A stretch of DNA of 64,000 bases from contig JAKZHN010000019.1 in the NCBI GenBank assembly GCA_037179335.1, forward strand, positions 1-64,000, given 5' to 3'. The translations under genes were made by a program, and so were the position numbers. The stretch is from Cyclaneusma minus. Lineage: Eukaryota > Ascomycota > Leotiomycetes > Marthamycetales > Marthamycetaceae. Positions within the stretch are counted from its first letter, which is position 1; the number at the start of each line of letters is the position of its first letter. Positions 45,802-55,102 of this stretch are shown piece after piece. A model generated the notes under the pieces. It saw only the letters and a list, made by a program, of their open reading frames with translations. It made no database searches and was not told the origin of the DNA.

Positions 45802-46194
45802 TGTGTTCTGAGATGGTAAGAGGTAGGAGGAAAATTGGTACGATCTTTCAGAGCTAATGTTGCCCGGTTGTAGTCGGATAATCTCACTGTTCTGTGGGAT
45901 ACCAGGGTCTTTATATCTGCCAGCGAGACATATGAGCCGGTGGTGGAACTCATCGAATATCTCCGTCACGACTCCTTTGACGTCGCAATGAACCTCGAGA
46001 TCGGTGGTACGAGTGGCTTGCAGCCGTTGCATTATCGGCGTGCTACTGCTCGCATCATCGTGCGGAGATGTTAGAGTAGCAGCCTTGTCTGCACATCGCG
46101 AAGTCCGAGTGTCGTAAGACCGTTGTCGTCGGACATCGCATTCAGCTCTACCCTTCGTCCTCGCAACGGCCGAGTATATCTCCACTCGGGAAGG
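45802..46194. promoter_or_regulatory. Divergent promoter between TauD-like and aldolase genes
   Basis: 393 bp between divergent starts. Contains ACGGCCGA near 46166-46173, one base from the TCGGCCGA palindrome seen in three other cluster promoters. Confidence 0.4.
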
Positions 46195-47366
46195 ATGCAA
46201 AACCCTGTTTTGAATATTCCTGACCGTCTTTCACCGACAGAGTACCAGGACGTCGTTACCTATACTCACTTATCACTGAGAACGAGTAACGAAGAACAAC
46301 ATCAAGCAGAAAGACGCGCCCGCACAGAGACGACAGCAAAAGTGTTGGACCCAAGAGATTACAATGCATTGGATCTGGCGCAGCCGACGGATTTCACCTC
46401 TATGCTGAAAAGTGGCGAGATTCTATGGGGCACAAGCTGTCGGATCCCTCACGAGGAAGCTGCCCGTGTGGTGGCCACTCTGCCCCATCAGTTCTGCTTC
46501 CTTGACGCAGTGAGTTGGCCGATATGATCATCTTGAGTATTGGGAAATGTACAAATAGAATCAGATCGACTAATATGAAGTCCAGGAACACAGCCCACTG
46601 AACCCTACTCTCCTCGTGAGCTTGATAAAGACAATTCAATACACTTCGGGTGGTTCGATGGTACCCTTCGTACGGTTGGCGCCTAACATGCCCGACTTGA
46701 TCAATTACGTTCTCCTCGCTGGTGCCGGAGGCATCGTCCAGCCACATGTACAAAATGCGGAGCAAGCGAGACAGCTCGTGGACTACGCCAAGTTTGCCCC
46801 AATGGGTAAACGTAGCTACCCACCTTTGGCTTTGTTTGGCAAGCAAACCCGCACGAGGCCTGGGGAGACGGTTTACGACGTGTGGAACAACCACACCACC
46901 GTCTTTGCCCAGATCGAGGACATCGAGGGTGTGGCTAATGTTGAAGATATTGCGGCCGTCCCCGGAAGTAAGTCTTCACTCTACATTACAGATGTCAGTC
47001 ATTTCGGTTCTAACTTTACTTTCCGTATCTCTAGTCGATGCATTGATGGTAGGAGCCGGCGATCTTCGGTGCTCCCTAGGTCTCCAAGTTGGTAGTCAAG
47101 ATGGAGACGAGCCCGACTTCATCGCAGCATTGGACAAAATCCAGCGCGCTGCAGACAAGAACGGCCTTGCAGTCTTGGGTTTCGCCATGTCACCTGACAT
47201 TTTGGAACGGATATTGAAGCTCGGATGGCGGGCTTTCATTATTCACTCAGATGGCGCGGGGGTGTTTAAGTCAGGAGTGAAGAGCTTCGAGGAAAGTGTT
47301 GGTTTTGCAAAGCCAAAGACGGCCCAGAACGGCGGAAACGGGGTGGGCCCAACTCTGGATGATTGA
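46195..47366 (+). CDS. HpcH/HpaI-family class II aldolase
   Basis: Three exons, 46195-46509, 46586-46967 and 47035-47366, give 342 aa. Members cleave or form 4-hydroxy-2-oxoacids, using a divalent metal and pyruvate enolate. LKSGEILWGTSCRIPHEEAARVVATLPHQFCFLD is the N-terminal block, with a variant of the usual G..........(D/E) start. GSMVPFVRLAPNMPDLI holds the conserved catalytic Arg. LLAGAGGIVQPHVQNAEQARQLVDYAKFAPMGKRSY, AQIEDIEGVANVEDIAAVPGIDALMVGAGDL and the C-terminal ILERILKLGWRAFIIHSDGAG match the family. An insertion of acidic sequence (QDGDEPD) is usual in fungal members. In this cluster it could join pyruvate, for example from transamination, to an aldehyde such as aspartate semialdehyde, or cleave an oxoacid. 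That is inference. Confidence 0.88.
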
Positions 47367-47676
47367 AAGATTCCAGTCTTGGGGTTACTGGGGATTCACA
47401 GTGCGTACGCAGTAGTGGGTAGTGGTGGTGGTAGGTTGGTTGATTGTGTAGAGTAGTAAAAGGGAGCGTTGCAACGCTCCCTTGAAGCTATCGTCACTCT
47501 CCTAGTGGCTTGGCAGTGGCTGACTAAGCAGCCACACCAGCAGCCACTTCAAGAGTGGTGGAGCTACTTATCCCGACATCCAGAATATCTTCCGCGAAAA
47601 AATGCACTTCTACGAATATTGGCGGGAGTAACATGATCCGCCTAGAGCTACAGCAGTTCACTACCTGGGTTGCAAC

Positions 47677-49326
47677 ATGACCTTTCCCATGATTGAAGGC
47701 GCGGAAAGCGAGGTGGATCCCTGGATTGTGCAGAAGTTTGGAGGCACCAGTATCGGAAAATACCCTCTAAATATTTGCGATCATGTCATAAAGTTAGCAA
47801 GCGAACCGGACTTCTGCTTCGAAATGCAATTTTGAGGTTTGACTAACTCGTATCTCTACAGGCCTTACACCCGTGACCACAGAGTCGTTGTGGTTTGCTC
47901 TGCCCGGAGCAGCACCACCAAGAATGATGGCACCACAAACCGGCTGCTGGAAGCTTACGAGAACTGCCTTGGGCCAAAAAATGAACATCCCAGCAATCTC
48001 GTGCAGAGCATCCGCAAAGACCATCTCACTGCAGCTCACGATTACATCAAAAGCCCAAAGCTCGTTACCCTTCTCGCCGAGAGAATCGACTCGGAATGCC
48101 ATCAAATCCTGCAGCTTCTTCTGGCGACAAGGAAAATTGGTCATGGTACCTGCTACATCAAGGACAAGATCGTCGGCGGTGGCGAGAGGCTTGCCTGTTT
48201 GTTTCTGGCCACCACATTGCGCGATCGGGGCATAGCAGCCGAAGTGGTTGATTTTTCGGACCTCGTTCCTCCGTCAATGGATAGTACCACAAACCAGAGC
48301 TTTTCTGAAAGTATTCCGGCTTTCATGGCGAAGAAACTCAACAGCTGCCCACGAGGTGTTGTCCCCGTTGTTACGGGCTTCTTCGGGCCCATTGATCGTG
48401 GTCTCCTTACTCAGGTTGGCCGCGGATATACCGACTTCTGTGCCTCCATGATCGCGGTGGGGTTATGTGCCCAGGAATTGCAGATCTGGAAGGAAGTTGA
48501 GGGCATCTTCACAGCAGATCCACAGAAAGTGCCGACGGCGAGGATGCTTTCAGTGATCAGCTCCGCAGAGGCGTCTGAGCTGACATTCCATGGCTCCGAG
48601 GTCATCCACCACACAGCAATGCGCCTGGCGACGCGTGCTCGAGTTCCGATGCGCATCAAAAATGTCCTCAACCCACAAGCTGTGGGCACGTTGGTTCAAG
48701 ACGACTGGGAAATCATACTTCCGTCCAAAACCTCCTGGCCAGGCAGCCCTGAAGGTGTCCCGGCCCCGGTCGCCATCACGTCGAAGGATAATGTCTGGCT
48801 CTTGAATATCCGGTCCACCGAGCAGTTGAAGGCACAAAGTTTCTTCGCCTGCATTTTTGCTGTTTTTGATAAGTGGAACCTTTCCATGGATTTAATCTGC
48901 ACAAGCGAAGTCCAGGTTTCTATGGCACTGCAGAACGAGTCGGAACTTGTCTGGGAGGACCTCAATGGCGCCATTGGCCAGTTACAAGAGTATGGACGTG
49001 TTGAATTGTTGCCGAAGAGGACCATTGTCAGTCTGGTAGGAAAGCAGGTGAACAGAGATATGGGCATCACGGGGCAGATGTTTTCTACGCTGACCGAGAA
49101 CCGCATCAAGATCGAGATGATTGCGCAAGGTATGGAGAGGACCACATTTCATCTCCCACACATTGCGATTACTGACTGGTGATCTGCAGGAGCCAGTGAA
49201 ATCAGCATCTCCTGTGTTATTCGTGAGCAGGATGCTGAACGAGCAGTCGCTTTGCTCCATGCACAATTTTTCGCCAATCTCGATAATGTACGAAGTCCGA
49301 AGGCCTCGGCCCTTGCGGAAATCTAG
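47677..49326 (+). CDS. Aspartate kinase, cluster-embedded copy
   Basis: Phosphorylates L-aspartate to beta-aspartyl phosphate, the first step toward aspartate semialdehyde and homoserine. Three exons, 47677-47792, 47862-49129 and 49190-49326, give 506 aa, near the fungal Hom3 length. The catalytic domain shows VQKFGGTSIGKYPLNI, VVVCSARSSTTKNDGTTNRLLEA, GRGYTDFCASMIAVGL and EGIFTADPQKVPTARML. Two ACT regulatory domains follow (VWLLNIRSTEQLKAQSFFACIFAVFDKWNLSMDLICTSEVQVSMAL, and TIVSLVGKQVNRDMGITGQMFSTLTENRIKIEMIAQGASEISISCVI). Its position among tailoring genes suggests a dedicated or feedback-insensitive isoenzyme feeding the pathway. In the catalytic loop the sequence is GFFGPIDRG where primary enzymes usually have GFFGxxPGG(L), a difference worth noting. 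Whether a housekeeping copy exists elsewhere cannot be seen. Confidence 0.93.
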
Positions 49327-49535
49327 ACGGGCAACGTTGGGGACCTATGAAATGAGAGGGTCTGCCTACAATTTACGTCCGATGACGCCTTGGTCAGCTC
49401 GGACTTAAGACGAGTTTGACAATATTTAAACAATGTCACAAATTGGCAAACTTCCGAATGCATACCTCTTTGTAACTTGCTTATAGCCACCTTGTGCGTA
49501 CCTGATCAACAGATTATCAAGACCTTTTGTCCCTC

Positions 49536-50429
49536 ATGGCTTCCAACCTCACTATCTACGGCTATGATGTATGTCCATTGGTTTGCCTCGACATTCCAAC
49601 CAACAGCTGTGTGCTAAGAGAAACACAGGATAATCCACGGACACGTATAGTCAAGATCGTGGTAAGGCATCATCGACTGTAGATTGCCTCTCAAGGGGTG
49701 CACGAAACTGATGTAGTATCAGGCCGCCGCTGAGGGAATCACGCTCACTCAGTCCCTCGTCATGCCACGAAACGGCGTCAACAAAGCGGACTACATGGAG
49801 AAATTCCCTCTGTCCCAAGGAAAGATTCCCGGGCTAGAAGGTCCTGGTGTCAAACTCACGGAAACAGTCAGCATTGTATATGTGAGCAGCAGACATATCC
49901 GCCCACCGTCTCCTGTCAACATCATCTACCTAAGTTCCGTACTGACTCCTGTCCTTGCCAATAGTTCCTCGCAAAACTGGACCCCAAATGCCATCTTCTT
50001 GGGTCCGATGGTACTCTTGCGCAGGAAGCTCTCGTGCTGAGTTACGTGAGCTTTTGCAATCAAGAACTCCTCCAGACACTTGCACGTTGGTTTCTTCCTT
50101 TGATTCCTTTCTCGTCCGACCCACCACCATATAGCTACGACGCAGTGGAGGCCGGGAAACGTGCTAGTCTAGGTCTTTTGGAGAAGCTAGAGACAATCCT
50201 GGAGGGCAAGCCAAAGTGGCTCGTTGGCGATGGGCCCACGCTGGCTGACGTCTTCGTGGCGGTGGTCTTGAGCAGAGGACTGCAGTGGGTGTTGGGGTCT
50301 GAGTGGAGAAAGTCACATCCAGCTACTATGGCACATTTCGAGAGGGTCAGATCTTGGCCGCCGGTGCGAGAGGTGATTCCCGACTTCGCAATGGTGGAGA
50401 ATGAAACGGCGAACGCACCCCCACAGTAG
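49536..50429 (+). CDS. Glutathione S-transferase, EF1Bgamma-like
   Basis: Four exons, 49536-49568, 49629-49661, 49723-49881 and 49965-50429, all phase 0, give 229 aa. The thioredoxin-fold half runs NLTIYGYDDNPRTRIVKIVAAAEGITLTQSLV, with KIPGLEGPGVKLTETVSIVYFLAK as the cis-Pro/glutathione-binding strand. The helical half contains VLSYVSFCNQELLQTLARWFLP and the N-capping block PKWLVGDGPTLADVFVAVVL. It lacks the EF1Bgamma C-terminal domain, so it is a stand-alone GST of that class, often found in fungal metabolite clusters. A role in glutathione addition, isomerisation or detoxification of a reactive intermediate is plausible. The catalytic residue (Tyr, Ser or Cys) is not certain. Confidence 0.85.
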
Positions 50430-50932
50430 ATTGCATCGAGGAGAGAAACAATCACAATGTGACAATTCCTACATATCTGAGTTTGTATCAAAGCTGTAAT
50501 TAAGGACTTCGTGAACTACGCCCTCTTTCTCCCGACCTCTTTCCTAGAAAGAAGGCGATTTCGACTAGAGTATTTAATTTCAAGATGTGCTATAGCTAGC
50601 AAGGGTATAAAGGCCGTGCCAGGCCTGTCAAATCGCCCGCTAAATAGTTTTTGGATAGAATTATTCGTTTTTATCCACTTTTGGGGCCCGTGCCACCCCT
50701 CTAGCGGTTACACATTTTGAAAACAAATACTTTAGTCGAAATCGCCCTCTCTACTGAGAAGGGGTGGGAGAGAGCGGCGCAGTTTACGGAGTCCCCAATT
50801 AGGCTTTTCAGGAGACGGAAGACCGGAAGTTTGGAATTTACTGAAGTTTATGGATGGGCATCCCAAATTGATGCTATCTGATTTGGTACTCTTATACATC
50901 ACATCCAAATTCGCCTGTGTTTCCAAATGCTG
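50430..50932. other. Intergenic between convergent GST and aminotransferase genes
   Basis: No gene or repeat recognised. Confidence 0.5.
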
Positions 50933-52588
50933 TTACAGCTTAAGATATGTAGCGCTTGCAATACTTTCAGCGACATGAGAAATATTCTGGGCGCTCAGTC
51001 CACTATGAGAAAGCAGCAGTCAGCAAAGTTCCAACAAAGTCCCAACAACGACTCAACATACGCAATAGAAAGTCGTCCAGTATCCTGAAGATACACTGCA
51101 TAGTTTGCTTTCATGTGATTGATCTGCTCCTCGTTAAAGGAAGTGTACCTATGAAGAAACACGGTCAGCCTTACAAGGAAGGACGTTGTAGTCACCATCT
51201 GTGACATGGTTAAGGGCATGACGCTTACAAAAACATTCCAGCTTGTTCTGTCACAAAGCTCCAATCGCCTGGAACCTTTCGCCTCAATATCTCGTCTTTC
51301 AGCCTGCTGCGTCGCCCGACCAGATCTTCCGCCATTCCTCGCAAATCCTCCTGCCACATGGACCTCAGCCACGGCGTTCCAAGTATGGTGCTCACGAGCT
51401 TGGCGCCAAAGCGTGGCTGCGCGCCAGTTTCTTCGCGGGCCAAGAGCTTCATTTGCTGCTCGACATGAACTGCGACGGTGGAAGTTGGTAAGGGGATGCA
51501 GAGGTGCCCGACGCGCTCACCGTATAGCCCAAACGCTTTTCCGTAGGTTACTGCGAGGAGCAGCGGCACTTTGGCGTCGACGAAGAGGCGGATTGGCTTG
51601 CAGTCTTTCTCCACGTCTCCAGACACAAATCCTGGGTATGAAAGATCGAGGAAAGCTGTGTGCTGTCTTGCTTTAAACGTTTGAACAAGGAGCTCCCACT
51701 CCCGAAGAGATGGGTCGCAGCCGGTGGGATTGTTCCCGCAGATTTGAAGCACTACCACTGATTGCGAGGGAATCATTTTAAGGGCTTTGTTAAAAGCTTC
51801 GACGTCGAAGGCATGCGTGGATGGATTGTAATACGGCAAGTTGACAGTCGTAAACCCCGTTCCATGAAAGACGTTTGGGTGATTCGCTGCAATAAGGAGA
51901 CATGGTTAGGCAAAGCTGGACATCCAAGAGCTCCCCATGAAGTTGCACTTACTCCAAGTTTCCGCCGGTAGGTAAATGGTGTCATGATGGTTGGACTTGT
52001 ACGGCTCGTAATGTTTACGCAGGAATGCCGCCCCCATATGACACGCTCCGCTCGCTCCCAGAGATTGCATGGACACCAACCTGAAGCTTTAAGTCAGCCA
52101 TCGGACCGTGCCTTGAGTGCTGGAGGAGCACAATCTGCCTACCTTTTTTCTTTGATGATATCGCTCTCGTCGCCGAACAGTAGCTTGGCACTCAGGTCTC
52201 GGAACTGGGCCTCTCCAAGGTGAGAACTGGGATATTCATGTTCCCATTTCTCATCATCAAACAGCATCTTGCGCGCCTAGATAGAGTCAGAATGACAACT
52301 TCGTGAGCGTTAGTATCATGTATACCAGCTTTACGGATGGCAAAACGTAGGGAAGGCCTTCTTCAGTTTGGTAGACACCGCACATGAGGTCTGCCTTTTC
52401 GGGGCGGCCATCTTGCCTGAACTCTGCTTGCAAAGCATTGAGACTTTCTGTCCACATTTCTCAGCAAACAAGCAGGTATCAATATCGCTGAGGGACTTAC
52501 CAAGCTTTCCGGGAGGAGTGTTCGCAAAAGGGTGTGTATGCATCTTGGTTAGATTCGATATCCAAGGCCTGTTCCCTTGGACACTCAT
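50933..52588 (-). CDS. Class I aminotransferase (aspartate aminotransferase-like)
   Basis: Seven exons, 52501-52588, 52326-52447, 52143-52276, 51953-52080, 51229-51886, 51062-51148 and 50933-51002, all in frame, give 428 aa. KADLMCGVYQTEEGLPYVLPSVKLA is the conserved N-terminal block of the aspartate aminotransferase subfamily. LVSMQSLGASGACHMGAAFL is the phosphate-binding Ser-Gly-Ala loop, VLQICGNNPTGCDP gives the Asn that contacts PLP O3', and FLDLSYPGF the Asp for the ring nitrogen. VTYGKAFGLYGERVGHL carries the Schiff-base Lys274. Normal enzymes have SxSKNxGLYxER here. The last exon ends GLSAQNISHVAESIASATYLKL. It may interconvert the cluster's amino acid with its 2-oxoacid or make oxaloacetate/pyruvate for the aldolase. 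Divergent from the beta-lactamase-like gene over 358 bp. Confidence 0.9.
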
Positions 52589-52745
52589 CCGAAAAAGATG
52601 TACTTAGGCAAATAACAGTCGTGAGAACCGACTACCTAAGAAATAATGGGCCGTGTAAATCATCAACTCTTGTCAACCTCGGCTTATAGAAATTGATTCG
52701 GCAGATCGGCGGTCCCGTAGGTGCGACGGCAGCGGCGCTCGCCTC

Positions 52746-52753
52746 TCGGCCGA
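52746..52753. promoter_or_regulatory. TCGGCCGA palindrome in divergent promoter
   Basis: Lies between the divergent aminotransferase and beta-lactamase-like genes. It is surrounded by further CGG half-sites (CGGCAGATCGGCGG, GAGTCGGTG). Candidate site for the cluster regulator; inferred. Confidence 0.4.
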
Positions 52754-52946
52754 GTCGGTGATGATGACCAACCTGTAAAGTTACCCAGCGTAACAGAACA
52801 CTCGGCCTTCGTACTGCAAGTGTTTGGAAGACCGTATTACATTGTACCGTATTTGTCGTTCAAGGCGGATTATACGTTAGAGAAGGACTGTCATCATTTA
52901 TGCCCCAAAAACTTCGGAAAATTCATTATCGACCCAATTCGACAAC

Positions 52947-54596
52947 ATGGCCGGCTCTTTATACGACAAGTCTACTCTGCAGCTGCGCTTGAAAGGCCTC
53001 GAACCGATCATCCAACAGATTTGCAAGGTCGCTGGGGCGCCTGGCATCTCGTTCTCAGTTTCTCGTGATGGCGAGTGCATTCATAGCGCGAGCTTTGGCT
53101 ATAGCAATCTGGAAACCAAGACGCCAGTCACTCGGAGCACGCAATTTCCCATCGGAACAATGGCAAAGACCTTCACTGCTGCAGCAGTGTGCTCGCTGGT
53201 GGCTAGGGGCAAGCTGAAGTGGGACACGCCGATCAAAACTATTGTTCCCGAGCTGCAGACGACTAGCTCCACCGTGACGGACAATCTGACCATCGTCGAC
53301 CTCTTGAGCCATCGGTCTGGATTGGGTCGGTCGAATCTCTGGTGGCAAGGGGCAGAGGCAACGCTGCTCCTGGAAAAGAAAGACCTCGTTGGATCTTACA
53401 ATACCCTCCCTGTGACAGGCCAATTTCGTGGCGACTGGGGCTATAGCAACTGGGGCTATGCACTTGTAGGCGAAGTCATTGAACGACTCAGCGGCAAGAC
53501 CTACGCAGAATATCTCGATGAAGAGGTCTACAAGCCACTTGGGCTCAGGAACACAACGTCCGAGCCTGTTGACCCCTCGACTGCGTCGGATTTTGCCCGT
53601 CCCTATGCAGCACTCGACGATGGTTCCCCCTATCTTCTTCCACAGCCACCTATCAACGGCAGTACAATCATGGGCCCGGCTTTAGGAGGTACCAGCAGCT
53701 CCGAAGACCTGATGGCATACAGTATTGCCCTCTTATCTGCCTTTCGCCACGAGGCCGGCCTGGAAACGCAAGATCCGCCGCCAATAATCAAGAATGCATT
53801 GATGCACCTGTCGGGCCACATCTTCACAGCCAAGGCTCTGCTCGAGAAGTCCTACGCCTTCGGCTGGTACCGCACACAGCTTCCCAACACCGTCCTCGGC
53901 ATGGGCTGGAACAGTCTCTACGTGGCGAAAATGCCCAAGATCGTCCCCAGACATCACGTCGGGCCGCTGATCGCCCACGGCGGGAGCCTCCCCGGATACC
54001 ACGTTTCCATGGCTCTTCTTCCCGAGATCAACGCAAGTGTCGTCGTCTGTACTAACTCGATCGCCCTCGGCGATGTATCGGGCTGGGTCAGCATGGCGGT
54101 CATCGAGGCACTTGTAGACACCCCCGAGCCATCCGATTACTTTGCGTTGGCTACCGAGGCGGCCGGGAACGCGACGAAGAACGTGGAGAGGTTTCAGGCG
54201 AAGCTTGACTTGACGCGCAAGACCGGGACCGCGCCTCGAGCTTCGGAGGAGTATGTCGGGAGGTATCGTGATACCGCCCGTGGGTGGGTCATCGACATTA
54301 GAAAGCGGAATGCTGCGCCATCCGGTCTGGAGGTAGTCTTCCAGGGACTCGATAGTCAGGCGTGGGCTTTGTCTCATTACGAGAACGACACATTTTCCTG
54401 GCTAGCTTCTCGCGAAGAGCAGGCAAGAAGAGGGCGGATGGTGACGTATCCACTCGTGGCAGCTCACTTCCTTTTGCATTTCCAGGACGGGAATGGCGGC
54501 AGTGGCAGTGGCACGGGAAAGATTGACCGGCTACTGTGGAAGCATGAGTCCGGGGCACCAGAAGCGCAACAGTATTTCTTTAAAGAGAGCACATAA
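52947..54596 (+). CDS. Beta-lactamase/transpeptidase-like (LovD/EstB-type) protein
   Basis: Single exon, 549 aa, with a serine beta-lactamase-fold domain in the first about 400 residues and a C-terminal extension of about 150 residues. ICKVAGAPGISFSVSRDGE opens the domain. The SxxK position reads TMAK (Thr71, Lys74 in FPIGTMAKTFTAA), so the usual nucleophile Ser is Thr. YSN (Tyr166 in DWGYSNWGYALVG) and the HGG triad motif (His344 in LIAHGGSLPGYH) are intact. No signal peptide, so intracellular. Fungal cluster homologues act as acyltransferases (LovD), hydrolases or ester-forming enzymes. Here it might transfer an acyl group or cleave an amide. Thr can serve as a nucleophile in other families, but activity is uncertain. 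Intronless, unlike most neighbours, and divergent from the aminotransferase. Confidence 0.87.
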   Translation: MAGSLYDKSTLQLRLKGLEPIIQQICKVAGAPGISFSVSRDGECIHSASFGYSNLETKTPVTRSTQFPIGTMAKTFTAAAVCSLVARGKLKWDTPIKTIVPELQTTSSTVTDNLTIVDLLSHRSGLGRSNLWWQGAEATLLLEKKDLVGSYNTLPVTGQFRGDWGYSNWGYALVGEVIERLSGKTYAEYLDEEVYKPLGLRNTTSEPVDPSTASDFARPYAALDDGSPYLLPQPPINGSTIMGPALGGTSSSEDLMAYSIALLSAFRHEAGLETQDPPPIIKNALMHLSGHIFTAKALLEKSYAFGWYRTQLPNTVLGMGWNSLYVAKMPKIVPRHHVGPLIAHGGSLPGYHVSMALLPEINASVVVCTNSIALGDVSGWVSMAVIEALVDTPEPSDYFALATEAAGNATKNVERFQAKLDLTRKTGTAPRASEEYVGRYRDTARGWVIDIRKRNAAPSGLEVVFQGLDSQAWALSHYENDTFSWLASREEQARRGRMVTYPLVAAHFLLHFQDGNGGSGSGTGKIDRLLWKHESGAPEAQQYFFKEST

Positions 54597-55102
54597 GACC
54601 AGGGGCATAGGAGCTATGGAACTGTCTATGGAATCTTTAACATGAACTCTGCACCCCGTAGTTATGGAACACTAGAGTTTACTTACCACATAAAAATGGA
54701 TGCTATTGCGGAAAATGGCGAAAGCTCTCGCAATGTTAGTCTCCTCGCCAGATGAGATAGCACAATTTTGAAAATGATTTCCCTATTGCTGTCCTTGACA
54801 GGGAAGGGAATCTCTAGCGAGTGAGGATCTCAATCCAATAGCATGCCAGTAATATACCTTTTTTCGGATGCGGGATTGCGCTCTGTCAAATTTTCAATCA
54901 TACAACTCTTCGATTTTGCCAGAATACATAGTACACTCCGGCCTGAAATCGCAAGATACAAGAGACACCCCCAGGATTGAGAGGACCGCTTCTCCAAATT
55001 CAGGCTGTACTCCAAAACCCATCTCACCCCTCTTGAGGCGCCCTGCATCAATCAACCACCTATACATTTGGAACAGCAATTGTCAGGGCACCACAGTTGC
55101 AC
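54597..55102. other. Intergenic between convergent genes
   Basis: No gene or repeat recognised. Confidence 0.5.

Noticed and set aside
53733..54377. 214-codon frame antisense to the beta-lactamase-like gene
   Set aside because: Shadow frame; the sense protein has intact fold motifs.
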